The position numbers and the translations under genes were made by a program. The notes below the pieces were generated by a model. The model saw only the letters and a list, made by a program, of their open reading frames with translations, was not told the DNA's origin and ran no database searches. Source: Acinetobacter sp. UBA3106 (GTDB taxonomy: Bacteria > Pseudomonadota > Gammaproteobacteria > Pseudomonadales > Moraxellaceae). Taken from it: 64,000 bases of DNA. How positions within the stretch are numbered: the stretch's first letter is position 1; each line of letters opens with the position of its first letter. Shown here in pieces: positions 9,461 through 17,566 of the stretch. The stretch covers positions 1-64,000 of the forward strand of contig DFAM01000002.1 of the NCBI GenBank assembly GCA_002365595.1, given 5' to 3'.

Positions 9461-9852
9461 AAAATTCCTTTTGAAATGAGTTTTTTAACATCCTTTGACT
9501 ATATACATTAGTCGAATGTCTAATTGTTAAGCTGTATACGAAATGTGTATAAATATATGAATATTCGAATTATTTTTTAATTGAATCTAAAAATAAGATC
9601 ATTTACTAATCATTGTTCGGGAAAAATGATTTTAATAAAAGCTAAAAATTGCTAGATTTGGCATGATGTGTGATTTGTCACATGTTGTAAATTTATAATA
9701 TTTTAAGTTTTTTTACTGTACTCATAAGCTGAAAATGCAATGATTTTTTAAGCTTGTTAATTTTTGAATGTTGTTTTTTCATAGATTTATTGGGTTTTTA
9801 AAAATGACTGAATGCATGGATGCGGATATTTAACAGATCGGAGATTTTAACA
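9461..9852. promoter_or_regulatory. Divergent promoter region with a TGTGA-N4-TCACA dyad
   Basis: This gene-free, very AT-rich stretch of about 390 bp must hold the promoters of the nitroreductase (minus) and porin (plus) genes. At 9669-9682 it contains the dyad TGTGATTTGTCACA, which resembles CRP/Vfr half-sites but with a spacer of four rather than six. A long AT-rich stretch follows up to the porin ribosome-binding site GGAG at 9840. No small open frame is convincing. Confidence 0.4.
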
Positions 9853-11160
9853 ATGGGTCAATTACGTAACGGTAAATTTATGGCTAAGGGTTTAGCATTG
9901 GCAGTCACTGCGGTAATGGTTAGCGCAGCACAGGCCGGTACAGCTGAACAAAAACAAATTCAGGACTTACGTAAAGAAGTAGAAGCATTAAAATCTTTAA
10001 TTCAGCAACAACAGCAAGTTCAACAACAGCAACAAACTCAAATTGAACAAGTTAAAGCACAACCTGTTCAACTTGCAGCAGCGCCTGCAGCTAAAGCTGA
10101 AGCGTCTGCAACAGGCTTTAAAACTAAAGCCGGCGCAAGTGTAAACCTGTATGGTTTCGTGCGTGGCGATGCTAACTACATTATTGAAGGTGCGGATAAC
10201 GACTTTGGTAATGTGGCTAAAGCCGGTACAGCTGGTGCAGGAACATCGACTGTAAACGACAAGCTACGCGCGACCGGTAAAACAACACGTTTTGGTTTAG
10301 ATTTTTCAGCACCTGTAGGGGCAGACAACAAGGTTGGCGGTAAAATCGAAGTTGACTTTGCTGATACCAATGGATCGAATGACGGACTGCGTTTACGTCA
10401 CGGTTATTTAACTTATAATGACTGGTTATTTGGTCAAACCACCTCTAACTTCCTGTCAAATCATGCGCCTGAAATGATTGATTTCAGTACCAACGTGGGT
10501 GGTGGTACTCAACGTGTTCCACAAGTTCGCTACAATTTTAAACTTGCACCACAAACTCAACTGTTCGTTTCAGCTGAAGAAGGCGATAGTACGGGTGATG
10601 GCATCAAATATCGTTTACCTAATTTAACTGCGAAATTGGTTCAAGGTTTTGCTGAGGGTAAAGGTTCAGCATCAGCACGTGCTTTAGTTGAAAATTATAA
10701 ATCGACCACAGCAGATGATGACAAAACCGGTTGGGGTATTGCTGCAGGGGTAAACTATCAAGTTGCTGATCCTTTAAAAGTATCTGCTGATGTTTCGCAT
10801 GTTGTGGGTAACGGTAACTACCTCTATGGTAGCAACAGCGCTTATTCTGTCGATTCTGCAAATAACAGTATTGAGCAGAATGAATTTAATGCGGTTCAAG
10901 TAGGTGCAACCTATAAGATTTTACCTAACTTACGTTCGACATTGGCTTATGGTGCATTGTTTGCTGATGATGGCACTGACTATGCGCGTCTTAATACTGC
11001 AGCCAATGAAAAAGTTCAACAGGCGTGGATTAACTTTATCTATACACCAGTTGCGCCAATTGACCTAGGTGTTGAATATATCAATGGTAAGCGTGATACC
11101 TTTGCTGGACAGTCATTTAAAGATAACCGTGTAGGCTTAATGGCAAGATATAATTTCTAA
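9853..11160 (+). CDS. DcaP-like trimeric outer-membrane porin
   Basis: A 435-residue outer-membrane protein. It has a signal peptide ending in VSAAQA, and then a glutamine-rich coiled coil (about residues 30-65, including runs such as QQQQQVQQQQQ). A linker leads into a beta-barrel with alternating strands such as VNLYGFVRGDANY, and the C-terminus is an aromatic-ended strand (MARYNF). This is the DcaP plan in Acinetobacter: a trimer whose N-terminal coiled coil lies in the periplasm and whose barrel takes up dicarboxylates and some beta-lactamase inhibitors. I chose the ATG at 9853, nine bases after GGAG, over the upstream in-frame start at 9820. A terminator follows. Confidence 0.9.
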   Translation: MGQLRNGKFMAKGLALAVTAVMVSAAQAGTAEQKQIQDLRKEVEALKSLIQQQQQVQQQQQTQIEQVKAQPVQLAAAPAAKAEASATGFKTKAGASVNLYGFVRGDANYIIEGADNDFGNVAKAGTAGAGTSTVNDKLRATGKTTRFGLDFSAPVGADNKVGGKIEVDFADTNGSNDGLRLRHGYLTYNDWLFGQTTSNFLSNHAPEMIDFSTNVGGGTQRVPQVRYNFKLAPQTQLFVSAEEGDSTGDGIKYRLPNLTAKLVQGFAEGKGSASARALVENYKSTTADDDKTGWGIAAGVNYQVADPLKVSADVSHVVGNGNYLYGSNSAYSVDSANNSIEQNEFNAVQVGATYKILPNLRSTLAYGALFADDGTDYARLNTAANEKVQQAWINFIYTPVAPIDLGVEYINGKRDTFAGQSFKDNRVGLMARYNF

Positions 11161-11178
11161 TTCAAAACTGGAAATTTG

Positions 11179-11208
11179 AAAAGAGGCGATTTATTCGCCT
11201 CTTTTTTA
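11179..11208 (+). terminator. Terminator of the DcaP-like porin gene
   Basis: The arms AAAAGAGGCGA and TCGCCTCTTTT around a 5-nt loop are followed by a T-rich tract 20 bp after the porin stop. Confidence 0.9.
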
Positions 11209-11467
11209 TTTGAAAATTTATTTTTAATCTCCAATTAATATTAAAGCCATCTAATTAGCATTGTGTAATACCCATCTTTTCCATAAGTAAAAATGGGTAA
11301 AAAGATGAGATAATATAAATATGGGATGGCAAATCTATGCGCTATCGTCTTTTTAGGACTGCTATTTTTTTGATGAACAATTTACGAAATAATACAGTTT
11401 TGCAAATTAATCATTCTTAAACTGTATGCCTTTTTTGCGAACAGCTTTATTTATATTTAGGTGGTTC
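11209..11467 (+). promoter_or_regulatory. Probable promoter region of the patatin-lipoprotein gene
   Basis: This gene-free AT-rich spacer lies between the porin terminator and the lipoprotein gene. The AGGTGG just before 11468 is the ribosome-binding site. A near-repeat of CCATCTTTTCCATAAGTAAAAATGGGT around 11270-11300 forms a modest inverted repeat. I see no further structure that I can name. Confidence 0.3.
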
Positions 11468-12460
11468 ATGAGCAACATCAAATTTAGTTTTATTGTTTTG
11501 GCAGTATTGGGTATAGGGGGATGTCAAACGGTGACTCCGCCCAAGTTTACTGTTGGTTCGACAGGACTATCTGAACCACCTGCTACAGATGCTCAAGTTC
11601 GGGCAGACCGGATTAATTTTAAAAAACTTAAACAGCGGGAAAACCGTCCTATTGTTGCCTTGGTGCTGGGGAGTGGAGGCGCGCGGGGCTATGCGCATAT
11701 TGGAGTCATTCAGGTATTGGAGCAGCAAGGAATACACCCTGATTTGATTGTAGGTACCAGTGCAGGCAGTATTGTGGGTTCCATTTATGCTAGTGGCAAA
11801 ACAGCAGAAGAGCTACGCACTATTGCTTTAAGCATGAAAGCCAATGATGTTCGTGATGTAAAGCTGGATATGAAAGGTTTTTTTGACGGCCAAAAAGTTG
11901 AAAATTACGTTAATCAGCAAGTTAATAATACGCCGTTGGAATCCTTAAAAATTCCCATGTACGTGGTCGCAACGGAGTTAAAGGAAGGCAAAAAAGTCGT
12001 CTTTAATTATGGCAATACCGGACAGGCAGTACGCGCTTCAGTGTCTATTCCAAGCATGTTTATTCCGACCAGAATTGGGAAAGAGGAATATGTTGATGGT
12101 GGTCTGGTGAGTCCGGTGCCGGTAGAGGTGGCACGCGATTTAGGCGCGGATATTGTGATCGCCGTTGATATTCTGGCGCAACCCATGCATACCGAAACCC
12201 GGAATGTCTGGGGAATGTTTAATCAAAATATCAATATTATGCAAAGCCGTTTAGCTGAAGAAGAACTCAAGCACGCAGATATCATCATTCAGCCAGACTT
12301 AAGGGAAAAAGGGCATATATTTGATGTTAAAGGCCGTGAAATGACCATGCAAGCCGGAGTAGAGGCAGCGCAGAATCAATTAAATACAATTACAACGTTA
12401 TTGAAACAAAAGCATTATCCATTCGGTTATACCATTCAGCAATTAAGCGTTCAGGATTAG
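11468..12460 (+). CDS. RssA-like patatin-family phospholipase lipoprotein
   Basis: A 330-residue protein with a lipoprotein signal: a hydrophobic stretch ends in the lipobox LGIGGC, so the mature protein starts at Cys about residue 19. The patatin catalytic fold follows, with the oxyanion motif GSGGARGYAHIG, the nucleophile elbow GTSAGS and the catalytic-dyad Asp in VDGGLVSPVP. This resembles RssA/NTE-type hydrolases of phospholipids or lysophospholipids. Anchoring in the envelope is inferred from the lipobox. The ATG at 11468 follows AGGTGG; an in-frame ATG at 11426 would push the signal peptide inside and is less likely. A long hairpin follows the stop. Confidence 0.85.
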   Translation: MSNIKFSFIVLAVLGIGGCQTVTPPKFTVGSTGLSEPPATDAQVRADRINFKKLKQRENRPIVALVLGSGGARGYAHIGVIQVLEQQGIHPDLIVGTSAGSIVGSIYASGKTAEELRTIALSMKANDVRDVKLDMKGFFDGQKVENYVNQQVNNTPLESLKIPMYVVATELKEGKKVVFNYGNTGQAVRASVSIPSMFIPTRIGKEEYVDGGLVSPVPVEVARDLGADIVIAVDILAQPMHTETRNVWGMFNQNINIMQSRLAEEELKHADIIIQPDLREKGHIFDVKGREMTMQAGVEAAQNQLNTITTLLKQKHYPFGYTIQQLSVQD

Positions 12461-12477
12461 AACCTTGAATACAATGT

Positions 12478-12519
12478 AATGATGAAGTCGAATCTTGATA
12501 AGGATTCGATTTCATCATT
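12478..12519 (+). terminator. Long inverted repeat after the patatin gene
   Basis: The 17-nt arms AATGATGAAGTCGAATC and GATTCGATTTCATCATT pair with one mismatch around an 8-nt loop. No T-run follows, so it may be a 3'-stabilising hairpin or a weak terminator rather than a strong intrinsic one. The rest of 12520-12779 is AT-rich and shows only a probable promoter for the next small gene. Confidence 0.5.
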
Positions 12520-12779
12520 GCGATGCTGTTATGTTTTAGTCTCTTTGAACGTGGGTTTTGATGGATAAATCATCAAAACTCACTGAAATATACTCTAAAG
12601 ATAAACTAATTAATTGATATTACTAAATAAAATAAACTAAGCGATTAAAGCTTTCATTCTATATTATTTTTGTATTAATATGTTTTTGTTCAATGATTTA
12701 AGTTTACCAATGAATCAAAAGTGACTAAACTGGATTGTATTGAAATGGTGCTAAAACATATTTCTGTAAGGATGGTTAA

Positions 12780-12977
12780 ATGAATAGCAGCAATATGAAA
12801 ATAGAAAAATTTACCATAGGCCAAAAAGTCAAAATGGCGAGTATGGGAAATCTGGTATTTACTATAATTGCAGAAAATACTGATGGCACCTATAGTGTTG
12901 AAACCCAGCTCGACCAGCAAAATGTATTGAGTTACGGCAATATTTCCAAAGAAATGCTGCGCAATGTAACGGCTTAA
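12780..12977 (+). CDS. Small hypothetical protein
   Basis: A 65-residue soluble protein with no signal peptide. It begins with a polar stretch and then shows a compact beta-type pattern (FTIGQKVKMASMGNLVFTI, then DGTYSVETQ), which resembles a small SH3-like or KOW-like barrel that sets a surface against a partner. I do not recognise the family and assign no function. An AAGGA ribosome-binding site lies about eight bases before the ATG, which supports it as a real gene. It stands alone, about 320 bp after the patatin gene and 370 bp before the thioesterase gene. Confidence 0.6.
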   Translation: MNSSNMKIEKFTIGQKVKMASMGNLVFTIIAENTDGTYSVETQLDQQNVLSYGNISKEMLRNVTA

Positions 12978-13344
12978 TTTTATTCTAATATTGCTATTTA
13001 GCTGTTTGATAAGACAGCTTTAACCATAGCACTGATGTACACATGACTTTAACTTTTCACTTTATTCCTGTGTAGTCGAGTAATAATCCAAATGTACATT
13101 TTAAAATATGCCGCCATTTTTTTGTAATCTTATTTTTAGAACAAATATTCTATTAAAATCAGGCTATAAGAAAATTGCTTATGCGTCAGTGAGTTGGTGA
13201 ATTAGATATATATTTTCTTGAATGATAGTAAAATCACTATAAATAATAATGATGGTTTTATTGCCCATTTCGACATTTTAATGCACAGAAAAACGATATA
13301 ATCATTCCTTATACTATTGTCTATAAAAGAGTCTAGAGAACGCG
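12978..13344 (+). promoter_or_regulatory. Gene-free stretch with the probable thioesterase promoter
   Basis: This AT-rich region of about 370 bp carries a good -10 candidate (TATAAT in ACGATATAATCAT near 13295), about 50 bp before the thioesterase start. A minus-strand open frame across its right end overlaps the thioesterase gene and is not credible. I see no RNA gene. Confidence 0.4.
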
Positions 13345-13866
13345 ATGTCCCCATTAGATCAAATTGCTCCAGCATTAGATGACCAGTCTGAATTAACCAT
13401 GACAGTTTTAATGACTCCTGATATGGCAAACTTTTCAGGAAATGTTCATGGCGGAACAATTTTAAAGTTATTGGATCAGGTTGCATACGCATGTGCTAGC
13501 CGTTATTCAGGCAGTTATGTGGTGACCTTGTCGGTGGATAAAGTAAATTTCAAAGAGCCGATTCATGTGGGTGAACTCGTTACTTTCCTTGCCAGTGTCA
13601 ACCATGTTGGCCGTACTTCAATGGAAATCGGGATTCGCGTAGAAGCACAGAATATCCAGAAGCGTACCGTACGTCATACCAATAGTTGTTACTTCACTAT
13701 GGTGGCCGTGGATGAAAACGGTAAACCAAAACAGATTCCGGCATTAAATCTGGACAATGACTGGAAACGTTGCCGTTTCGAGGCTGCTGAACATCGTAAA
13801 GTGGCACGTTTGCAAGAAAGTCATCATCCCTCATGCAGTATTTATAAAAAAACCTCGCAATGCTAA
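13345..13866 (+). CDS. Acyl-CoA thioesterase, hotdog fold
   Basis: A 173-residue single-hotdog-domain protein of the YciA/acyl-CoA thioesterase type. The active-site helix is seen as VHGGTILKLLDQVAYACASRY, where the GGTILK-x2-D pattern is diagnostic. It is followed by the strands VVTLSVDKVNFKEPI and VNHVGRTSMEIGIRV. The enzyme would hydrolyse acyl-CoA thioesters in the cytoplasm; chain-length preference cannot be read. The C-terminal 30 residues form a basic tail rich in His and Arg. It is monocistronic, with a terminator about 40 bp after the stop. Confidence 0.88.
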   Translation: MSPLDQIAPALDDQSELTMTVLMTPDMANFSGNVHGGTILKLLDQVAYACASRYSGSYVVTLSVDKVNFKEPIHVGELVTFLASVNHVGRTSMEIGIRVEAQNIQKRTVRHTNSCYFTMVAVDENGKPKQIPALNLDNDWKRCRFEAAEHRKVARLQESHHPSCSIYKKTSQC

Positions 13867-13907
13867 TACTGTATTAAAGATTAAAATCGACTAAAAGTTG
13901 ATATATG

Positions 13908-13935
13908 AAAAGACTGCTTTATAGCAGTCTTTTTT
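13908..13935 (+). terminator. Terminator of the thioesterase gene
   Basis: The arms AAAAGACTGCT and AGCAGTCTTTT surround TTAT, and a T-run follows. Confidence 0.88.
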
Positions 13936-13987
13936 GCTTTTAAAGGGATGATCAGGTCTGTACAGGAAATAAAAATTAGCCTAATAT

Positions 13988-14007
13988 GAAACGATACGTA
14001 TCGTTTC
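13988..14007. promoter_or_regulatory. Perfect 20-bp palindrome, probable TetR operator
   Basis: GAAACGATACGTATCGTTTC is a perfect palindrome ending 13 bp before the ATG of the TetR-type gene. Its size and position fit an autoregulatory TetR operator controlling the TetR-MFS-LysR run. Confidence 0.7.
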
Positions 14008-14020
14008 GATTGGGTGGTTC

Positions 14021-14584
14021 ATGTCTGAATTAGAGAAAACTTCCCGACGCAAGCAATGTATTTTGCAGGCAGTAACTGCAGCGCTACAAGAATATGACTA
14101 CAGTCATTTAACGGTAGAAGATATTGCAGCTCGGGCAGGTGTAGGTAAATCTACCATTTACCGCTGGTGGAAGCATAAATCGGATCTGGTTTTTGATGCC
14201 TTTAAAGAGCAAACCGCTTCGGTCTTTGATCTGGATTTTCAGCAAAGTCTTGAATTTAATCTGAATCAGCAGCTTTTAAAATTGTCCCTCGCACTCAATC
14301 ATCCAGTCGGGCGTGCCTTATTGGTGGTCATGGCAGAGCATCGTGAAGCTGCCGGTGATTTCTTTAGACAATATTTATTACCGCGTCGTGAACAGACCCG
14401 CAAGTTGATTCAAATCGCAATCGAGCGTAAAGAAATTATTGCCGAATATCCCTTTGAACTGATGCTGGATACGCTGTACGGGCCAATTCACTATCAGATT
14501 ATTTTCTTTAATTGCAAGCCGGATGAAGCTTACATACATAATCTTGTAAGTTTGGTAATGCAACCTGTTCTGGTTCAAAAGTAG
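14021..14584 (+). CDS. TetR/AcrR-family transcriptional regulator
   Basis: A 187-residue repressor-type protein. The N-terminal DNA-binding domain (about residues 10-55) shows LTVEDIAARAGVGKSTIYRWW, a classic TetR helix-turn-helix. The C-terminal ligand domain is helical with the end pattern of a TetR C-terminal domain in which a GPIHYQIIF segment forms the dimer interface. It starts 13 bp after a perfect palindrome, probably its own operator. The MFS gene follows 27 bp after its stop and a LysR gene after that, which suggests that it controls this efflux operon. The ligand is unknown. Confidence 0.9.
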   Translation: MSELEKTSRRKQCILQAVTAALQEYDYSHLTVEDIAARAGVGKSTIYRWWKHKSDLVFDAFKEQTASVFDLDFQQSLEFNLNQQLLKLSLALNHPVGRALLVVMAEHREAAGDFFRQYLLPRREQTRKLIQIAIERKEIIAEYPFELMLDTLYGPIHYQIIFFNCKPDEAYIHNLVSLVMQPVLVQK

Positions 14585-14611
14585 CACCAGGCTACCGCTA
14601 AGTTGGTCATT

Positions 14612-15805
14612 ATGTCTGCGACAAACACTGAGCGTTTATGGAATCGCTCGTTTATATTGTGTCTATGCAATAACCTGTTTTTATTTACCTATTATTATGC
14701 CTTGTTGACCATTCTACCGATTTACATCATGAAGGATTTAGGCGGAACGGTGAAAGAGGCAGGTTTGGCATTGACCCTGTTTCTGGTGTCTTCCATTGCG
14801 GTTCGGCCATTTTCCGGACTGATTGTGGAAAAATTAGGCAAAAAAATCGCTTTTCGCGGTTCAGAATTGCTATTTGTTCTTTTTGCTTTTAGCTATCTAT
14901 TTGCCGACAGTATGTGGGCTTTATTACTGATCCGATTTATTCACGGCATCTGGTTTAGTGTATTAACCACCGTGACCGTGCCCATAGCGAATGATTTTAT
15001 TCCCGATCATCGCAAGGGCGAGGGCATGGGCTATTTTGTCATGTCGACCAACCTTGCCGTAGTGTTTGGGCCTTTAATTGCCTTAACTGTGTTGCAGTTT
15101 ACTGATTTCAAGATGCTATTTGCGTTATTAACTGCTGTGATCAGTCTAGGTTTTATCTTCTGTTTAATCATTCCGGTACAACAGCAGGACAAGGTTGCTT
15201 TCACGGCTGAGACTCAAGAAAAAAACCGTCTGGGTTGGCATGACATTATTGAAACACGTGCCATACCGATTGGCTTTGTGGCATTGCTGACTGCATTTGC
15301 ATATTCCAGCATTATGAGTTTCATTACCGCGTATAGCGAATCTAAAGATTTGCTGGCGTATACCAGCCTGTTTTTCATTGTCTTTGCTGTTTCCATGATT
15401 GTGGTGCGGCCGTGGGTAGGTAAAATTTATGATCGCAAGGGCGCCAGTGCAGTCATTTATCCTTCCTTTATTTTCTTTGCCATCGGTCTGGTCGTGGTCA
15501 GTCTGATCTCCAATCAATGGCTGCTCTGGTTATCTGCTATATTTATTGGTATTGGTTATGGCTCACTGTTTCCATGTTTTCAAACTATTGCCATTCAGTC
15601 TGTCGGCAAACAGCGTATGGGACATGCCATTTCCACATTCTTTACCCTGTTTGATTTGGGCATGGCAATCGGTTCAGTCATTTTAGGATTGATGATTGCC
15701 TATTATGGTTATCAACTGAGTTATTTATTCTGTGCTGGAATTACTGTACTAACGCTATTTGTTTATAAATACACAGTTTCGGCATCACTGAAGCAACCTA
15801 AATAA
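14612..15805 (+). CDS. MFS transporter (DHA1-like)
   Basis: A 397-residue, 12-helix major-facilitator transporter. The helix 2-3 loop carries a degenerate MFS motif (GLIVEKLGKKIAFRG), and helix 5 a GPLIALTV segment in the region of the antiporter motif. It looks like a small-molecule exporter; the substrate is not identifiable. It lies between a TetR gene (27 bp upstream) and a LysR gene (15 bp downstream), so all three probably form one transcript under the palindromic operator. An in-frame ATG at 14603 is an alternative start; neither has a strong ribosome-binding site. Confidence 0.85.
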   Translation: MSATNTERLWNRSFILCLCNNLFLFTYYYALLTILPIYIMKDLGGTVKEAGLALTLFLVSSIAVRPFSGLIVEKLGKKIAFRGSELLFVLFAFSYLFADSMWALLLIRFIHGIWFSVLTTVTVPIANDFIPDHRKGEGMGYFVMSTNLAVVFGPLIALTVLQFTDFKMLFALLTAVISLGFIFCLIIPVQQQDKVAFTAETQEKNRLGWHDIIETRAIPIGFVALLTAFAYSSIMSFITAYSESKDLLAYTSLFFIVFAVSMIVVRPWVGKIYDRKGASAVIYPSFIFFAIGLVVVSLISNQWLLWLSAIFIGIGYGSLFPCFQTIAIQSVGKQRMGHAISTFFTLFDLGMAIGSVILGLMIAYYGYQLSYLFCAGITVLTLFVYKYTVSASLKQPK

Positions 15806-15820
15806 AGAGAGGTCCGGCAC

Positions 15821-16714
15821 GTGGAATTACGTCATTTACGCTATTTTGTTGCTGTTGCACAAGAACTGAATTTTACCAAGGCAGCACAGCGCATGTGTAC
15901 GGTGCAACCCTCTTTGAGCCAGCAAATTAAAGATCTGGAACATGAGGTCGGTGTTCAGTTACTGGTTCGATCCAACCGTAAAGTTGAACTGACTGAAGCG
16001 GGAAAATCCTTTTTAAAAGAAGCATTGCTCAGTTTGGAGCATGCAGAAAAAGCCATTGATGATGCGCGGAAAATTGCCAACCTGAACAAAGACCAGTTGA
16101 ATATTGGCTTTGTGCCTGTGGCAGAAATGAAAATTTTTCCCTATATCATGCCGAATATACGGGCTCATTTTCCCGATATCAAAATCAACTTTCATAGCCT
16201 GACCGATGCCAACCAGCTGAAAGCGTTAAAGAAAGGCGATATTGATATTGCCTTTACCCGCTATGTCGATGAATCAGATGAGCTGGAACATGTGCAAATT
16301 TTTAGTGAACCTCTGGCTTTAATCGTACCTAAAGATTCACCGATTGCCGATCAGCGGCATATTAGTATCAAGAGTTTTAATCATCAAGATTTTGTGATTA
16401 GTGATGAGGATGCTTCACCGCAGCTGCATAAAATTATTACCGATTTCTTTAAGCAATCTAAACTGGATGTCAACGTCGTACAGCACTCGACCAATATTCT
16501 GTTAAATGTCAATTTAGTCGGGATGGGGGTAGGCTGGAGTCTGGTACCGGCTTATGTGATTCCGCTCTTGGGCGATAAAATTATTGTGAAAAATACCATC
16601 GAACCTTTACCGATGATTGACCTGTATGCCAGTTATCGCAAAGAACAAAAAAATGAGCTGATTGAACTGATTTTAAAAATTTTGAAAGAGCAGTTCTATA
16701 TGGGGTTCTTTTAA
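15821..16714 (+). CDS. LysR-family regulator, HcaR-like
   Basis: A 297-residue LysR-type regulator. The first 60 residues are the winged helix-turn-helix (LNFTKAAQRMCTVQPSLSQQI), and residues about 90-290 form the periplasmic-binding-protein-like effector domain. From memory, the N-terminus strongly resembles HcaR, the activator of 3-phenylpropionate catabolism in E. coli. The start is GTG, preceded by GAGAGG at good spacing. Unlike most LysR genes it is co-directional with, and only 15 bp after, the MFS gene. An MhpA-like aromatic hydroxylase lies about 0.85 kb downstream on the other strand, so a role in aromatic metabolism is plausible but inferred. Confidence 0.88.
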   Translation: MELRHLRYFVAVAQELNFTKAAQRMCTVQPSLSQQIKDLEHEVGVQLLVRSNRKVELTEAGKSFLKEALLSLEHAEKAIDDARKIANLNKDQLNIGFVPVAEMKIFPYIMPNIRAHFPDIKINFHSLTDANQLKALKKGDIDIAFTRYVDESDELEHVQIFSEPLALIVPKDSPIADQRHISIKSFNHQDFVISDEDASPQLHKIITDFFKQSKLDVNVVQHSTNILLNVNLVGMGVGWSLVPAYVIPLLGDKIIVKNTIEPLPMIDLYASYRKEQKNELIELILKILKEQFYMGFF

Positions 16715-16847
16715 AAAAAACGTTCAAATCATGTGATGTTTTTAAACGGGCGAAAGCATCGTCACCGGATGAATCTGTCACATAATACTCATCTATACGC
16801 AATGAAATCGCTTTATACTCAAAAAATAAAATAACAATAGAGATCGA

Positions 16848-17471
16848 ATGAAAATGATGAAGCTATATAACAATGCCCAGTCGCGTGGCATGACCTTGAT
16901 GCCTCTGTTGAAAGAGCTAGATATTGAAGACCAGATTGAACAGATAGAAGTGCCTTATGAAAACATGCATCAGGCTGAATATACGAGTATTAATCCTATG
17001 GGAAAGGTGCCTTGTCTGGTCGATCAGGGCATCGTAATTTCTGAAGTCGCGGCTATATTTGCTTACTTGGCTGATAAATATATAGAAAAAGGTTTGGCAC
17101 CCGCTCTGGATGATCCCAAGCGCGGTGCCTATCTGAAATGGATATTCTTTGCTCATGGTCCTTTGACTGAATATATGGATTTAAAAGGGCTTAACGTGCC
17201 GAATGAGCAAATTGAACAAAGAAAACGGAGCCTGACTTTTGGTCATGAGGAGAGCGTATTGGCATTTCTAAAAAAGGGTATGCAAGAAGCAAATCTGTAT
17301 TTGCTGGGTGAGAAAATTTCAGCAGCAGATTTATTTTTGGGTTACTGGCTGGTTTTTGCCATCTCTTTTAAAATTTTGCCGTATCTGGATGAGTTCAAGC
17401 CGTTTATTCAGCTTCTGGCACAGCGTGACTCCATGAAAAATGTACCGTGGTTTCAGAAAATAAATGATTAA
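16848..17471 (+). CDS. Glutathione S-transferase family protein
   Basis: A 207-residue protein with the two-domain GST fold. The thioredoxin-like N-terminal domain (about residues 1-80) has the cis-Pro motif GKVPCL and the glutathione-contacting motif VISEVAAIFAYLAD. An all-helical C-terminal domain follows with the SAADLFLGYWL segment of the N-capping motif. It is likely to conjugate or isomerise with glutathione in the cytoplasm; the substrate is unknown. Alternative starts exist at 16854. It follows the LysR gene by about 130 bp and may have its own promoter. A hairpin that terminates the convergent hydroxylase gene follows the stop. Confidence 0.88.
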   Translation: MKMMKLYNNAQSRGMTLMPLLKELDIEDQIEQIEVPYENMHQAEYTSINPMGKVPCLVDQGIVISEVAAIFAYLADKYIEKGLAPALDDPKRGAYLKWIFFAHGPLTEYMDLKGLNVPNEQIEQRKRSLTFGHEESVLAFLKKGMQEANLYLLGEKISAADLFLGYWLVFAISFKILPYLDEFKPFIQLLAQRDSMKNVPWFQKIND

Positions 17472-17496
17472 TTTAATTACTTAATATAAGTGGAAA

Positions 17497-17523
17497 TAAA
17501 AAAGACCACGCTTTCACGTGGTC
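17497..17523 (-). terminator. Terminator of the MhpA-like hydroxylase gene
   Basis: GACCACG and CGTGGTC pair around CTTTCA. The T-run is present on the minus strand only, which matches the minus-strand hydroxylase gene that ends at 17567. Confidence 0.75.
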
Positions 17524-17566
17524 AGGTCTCTGAATATGATTCAGTGAATGTATTTTTATATCTGCA

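Noticed and set aside
10176..10861. Minus-strand frames inside the DcaP-like porin
   Set aside because: They are antisense shadows of the porin with no initiation signals.
13202..13492. Minus-strand open frame of about 96 codons
   Set aside because: It overlaps the well-supported thioesterase gene and its promoter and has no ribosome-binding site.
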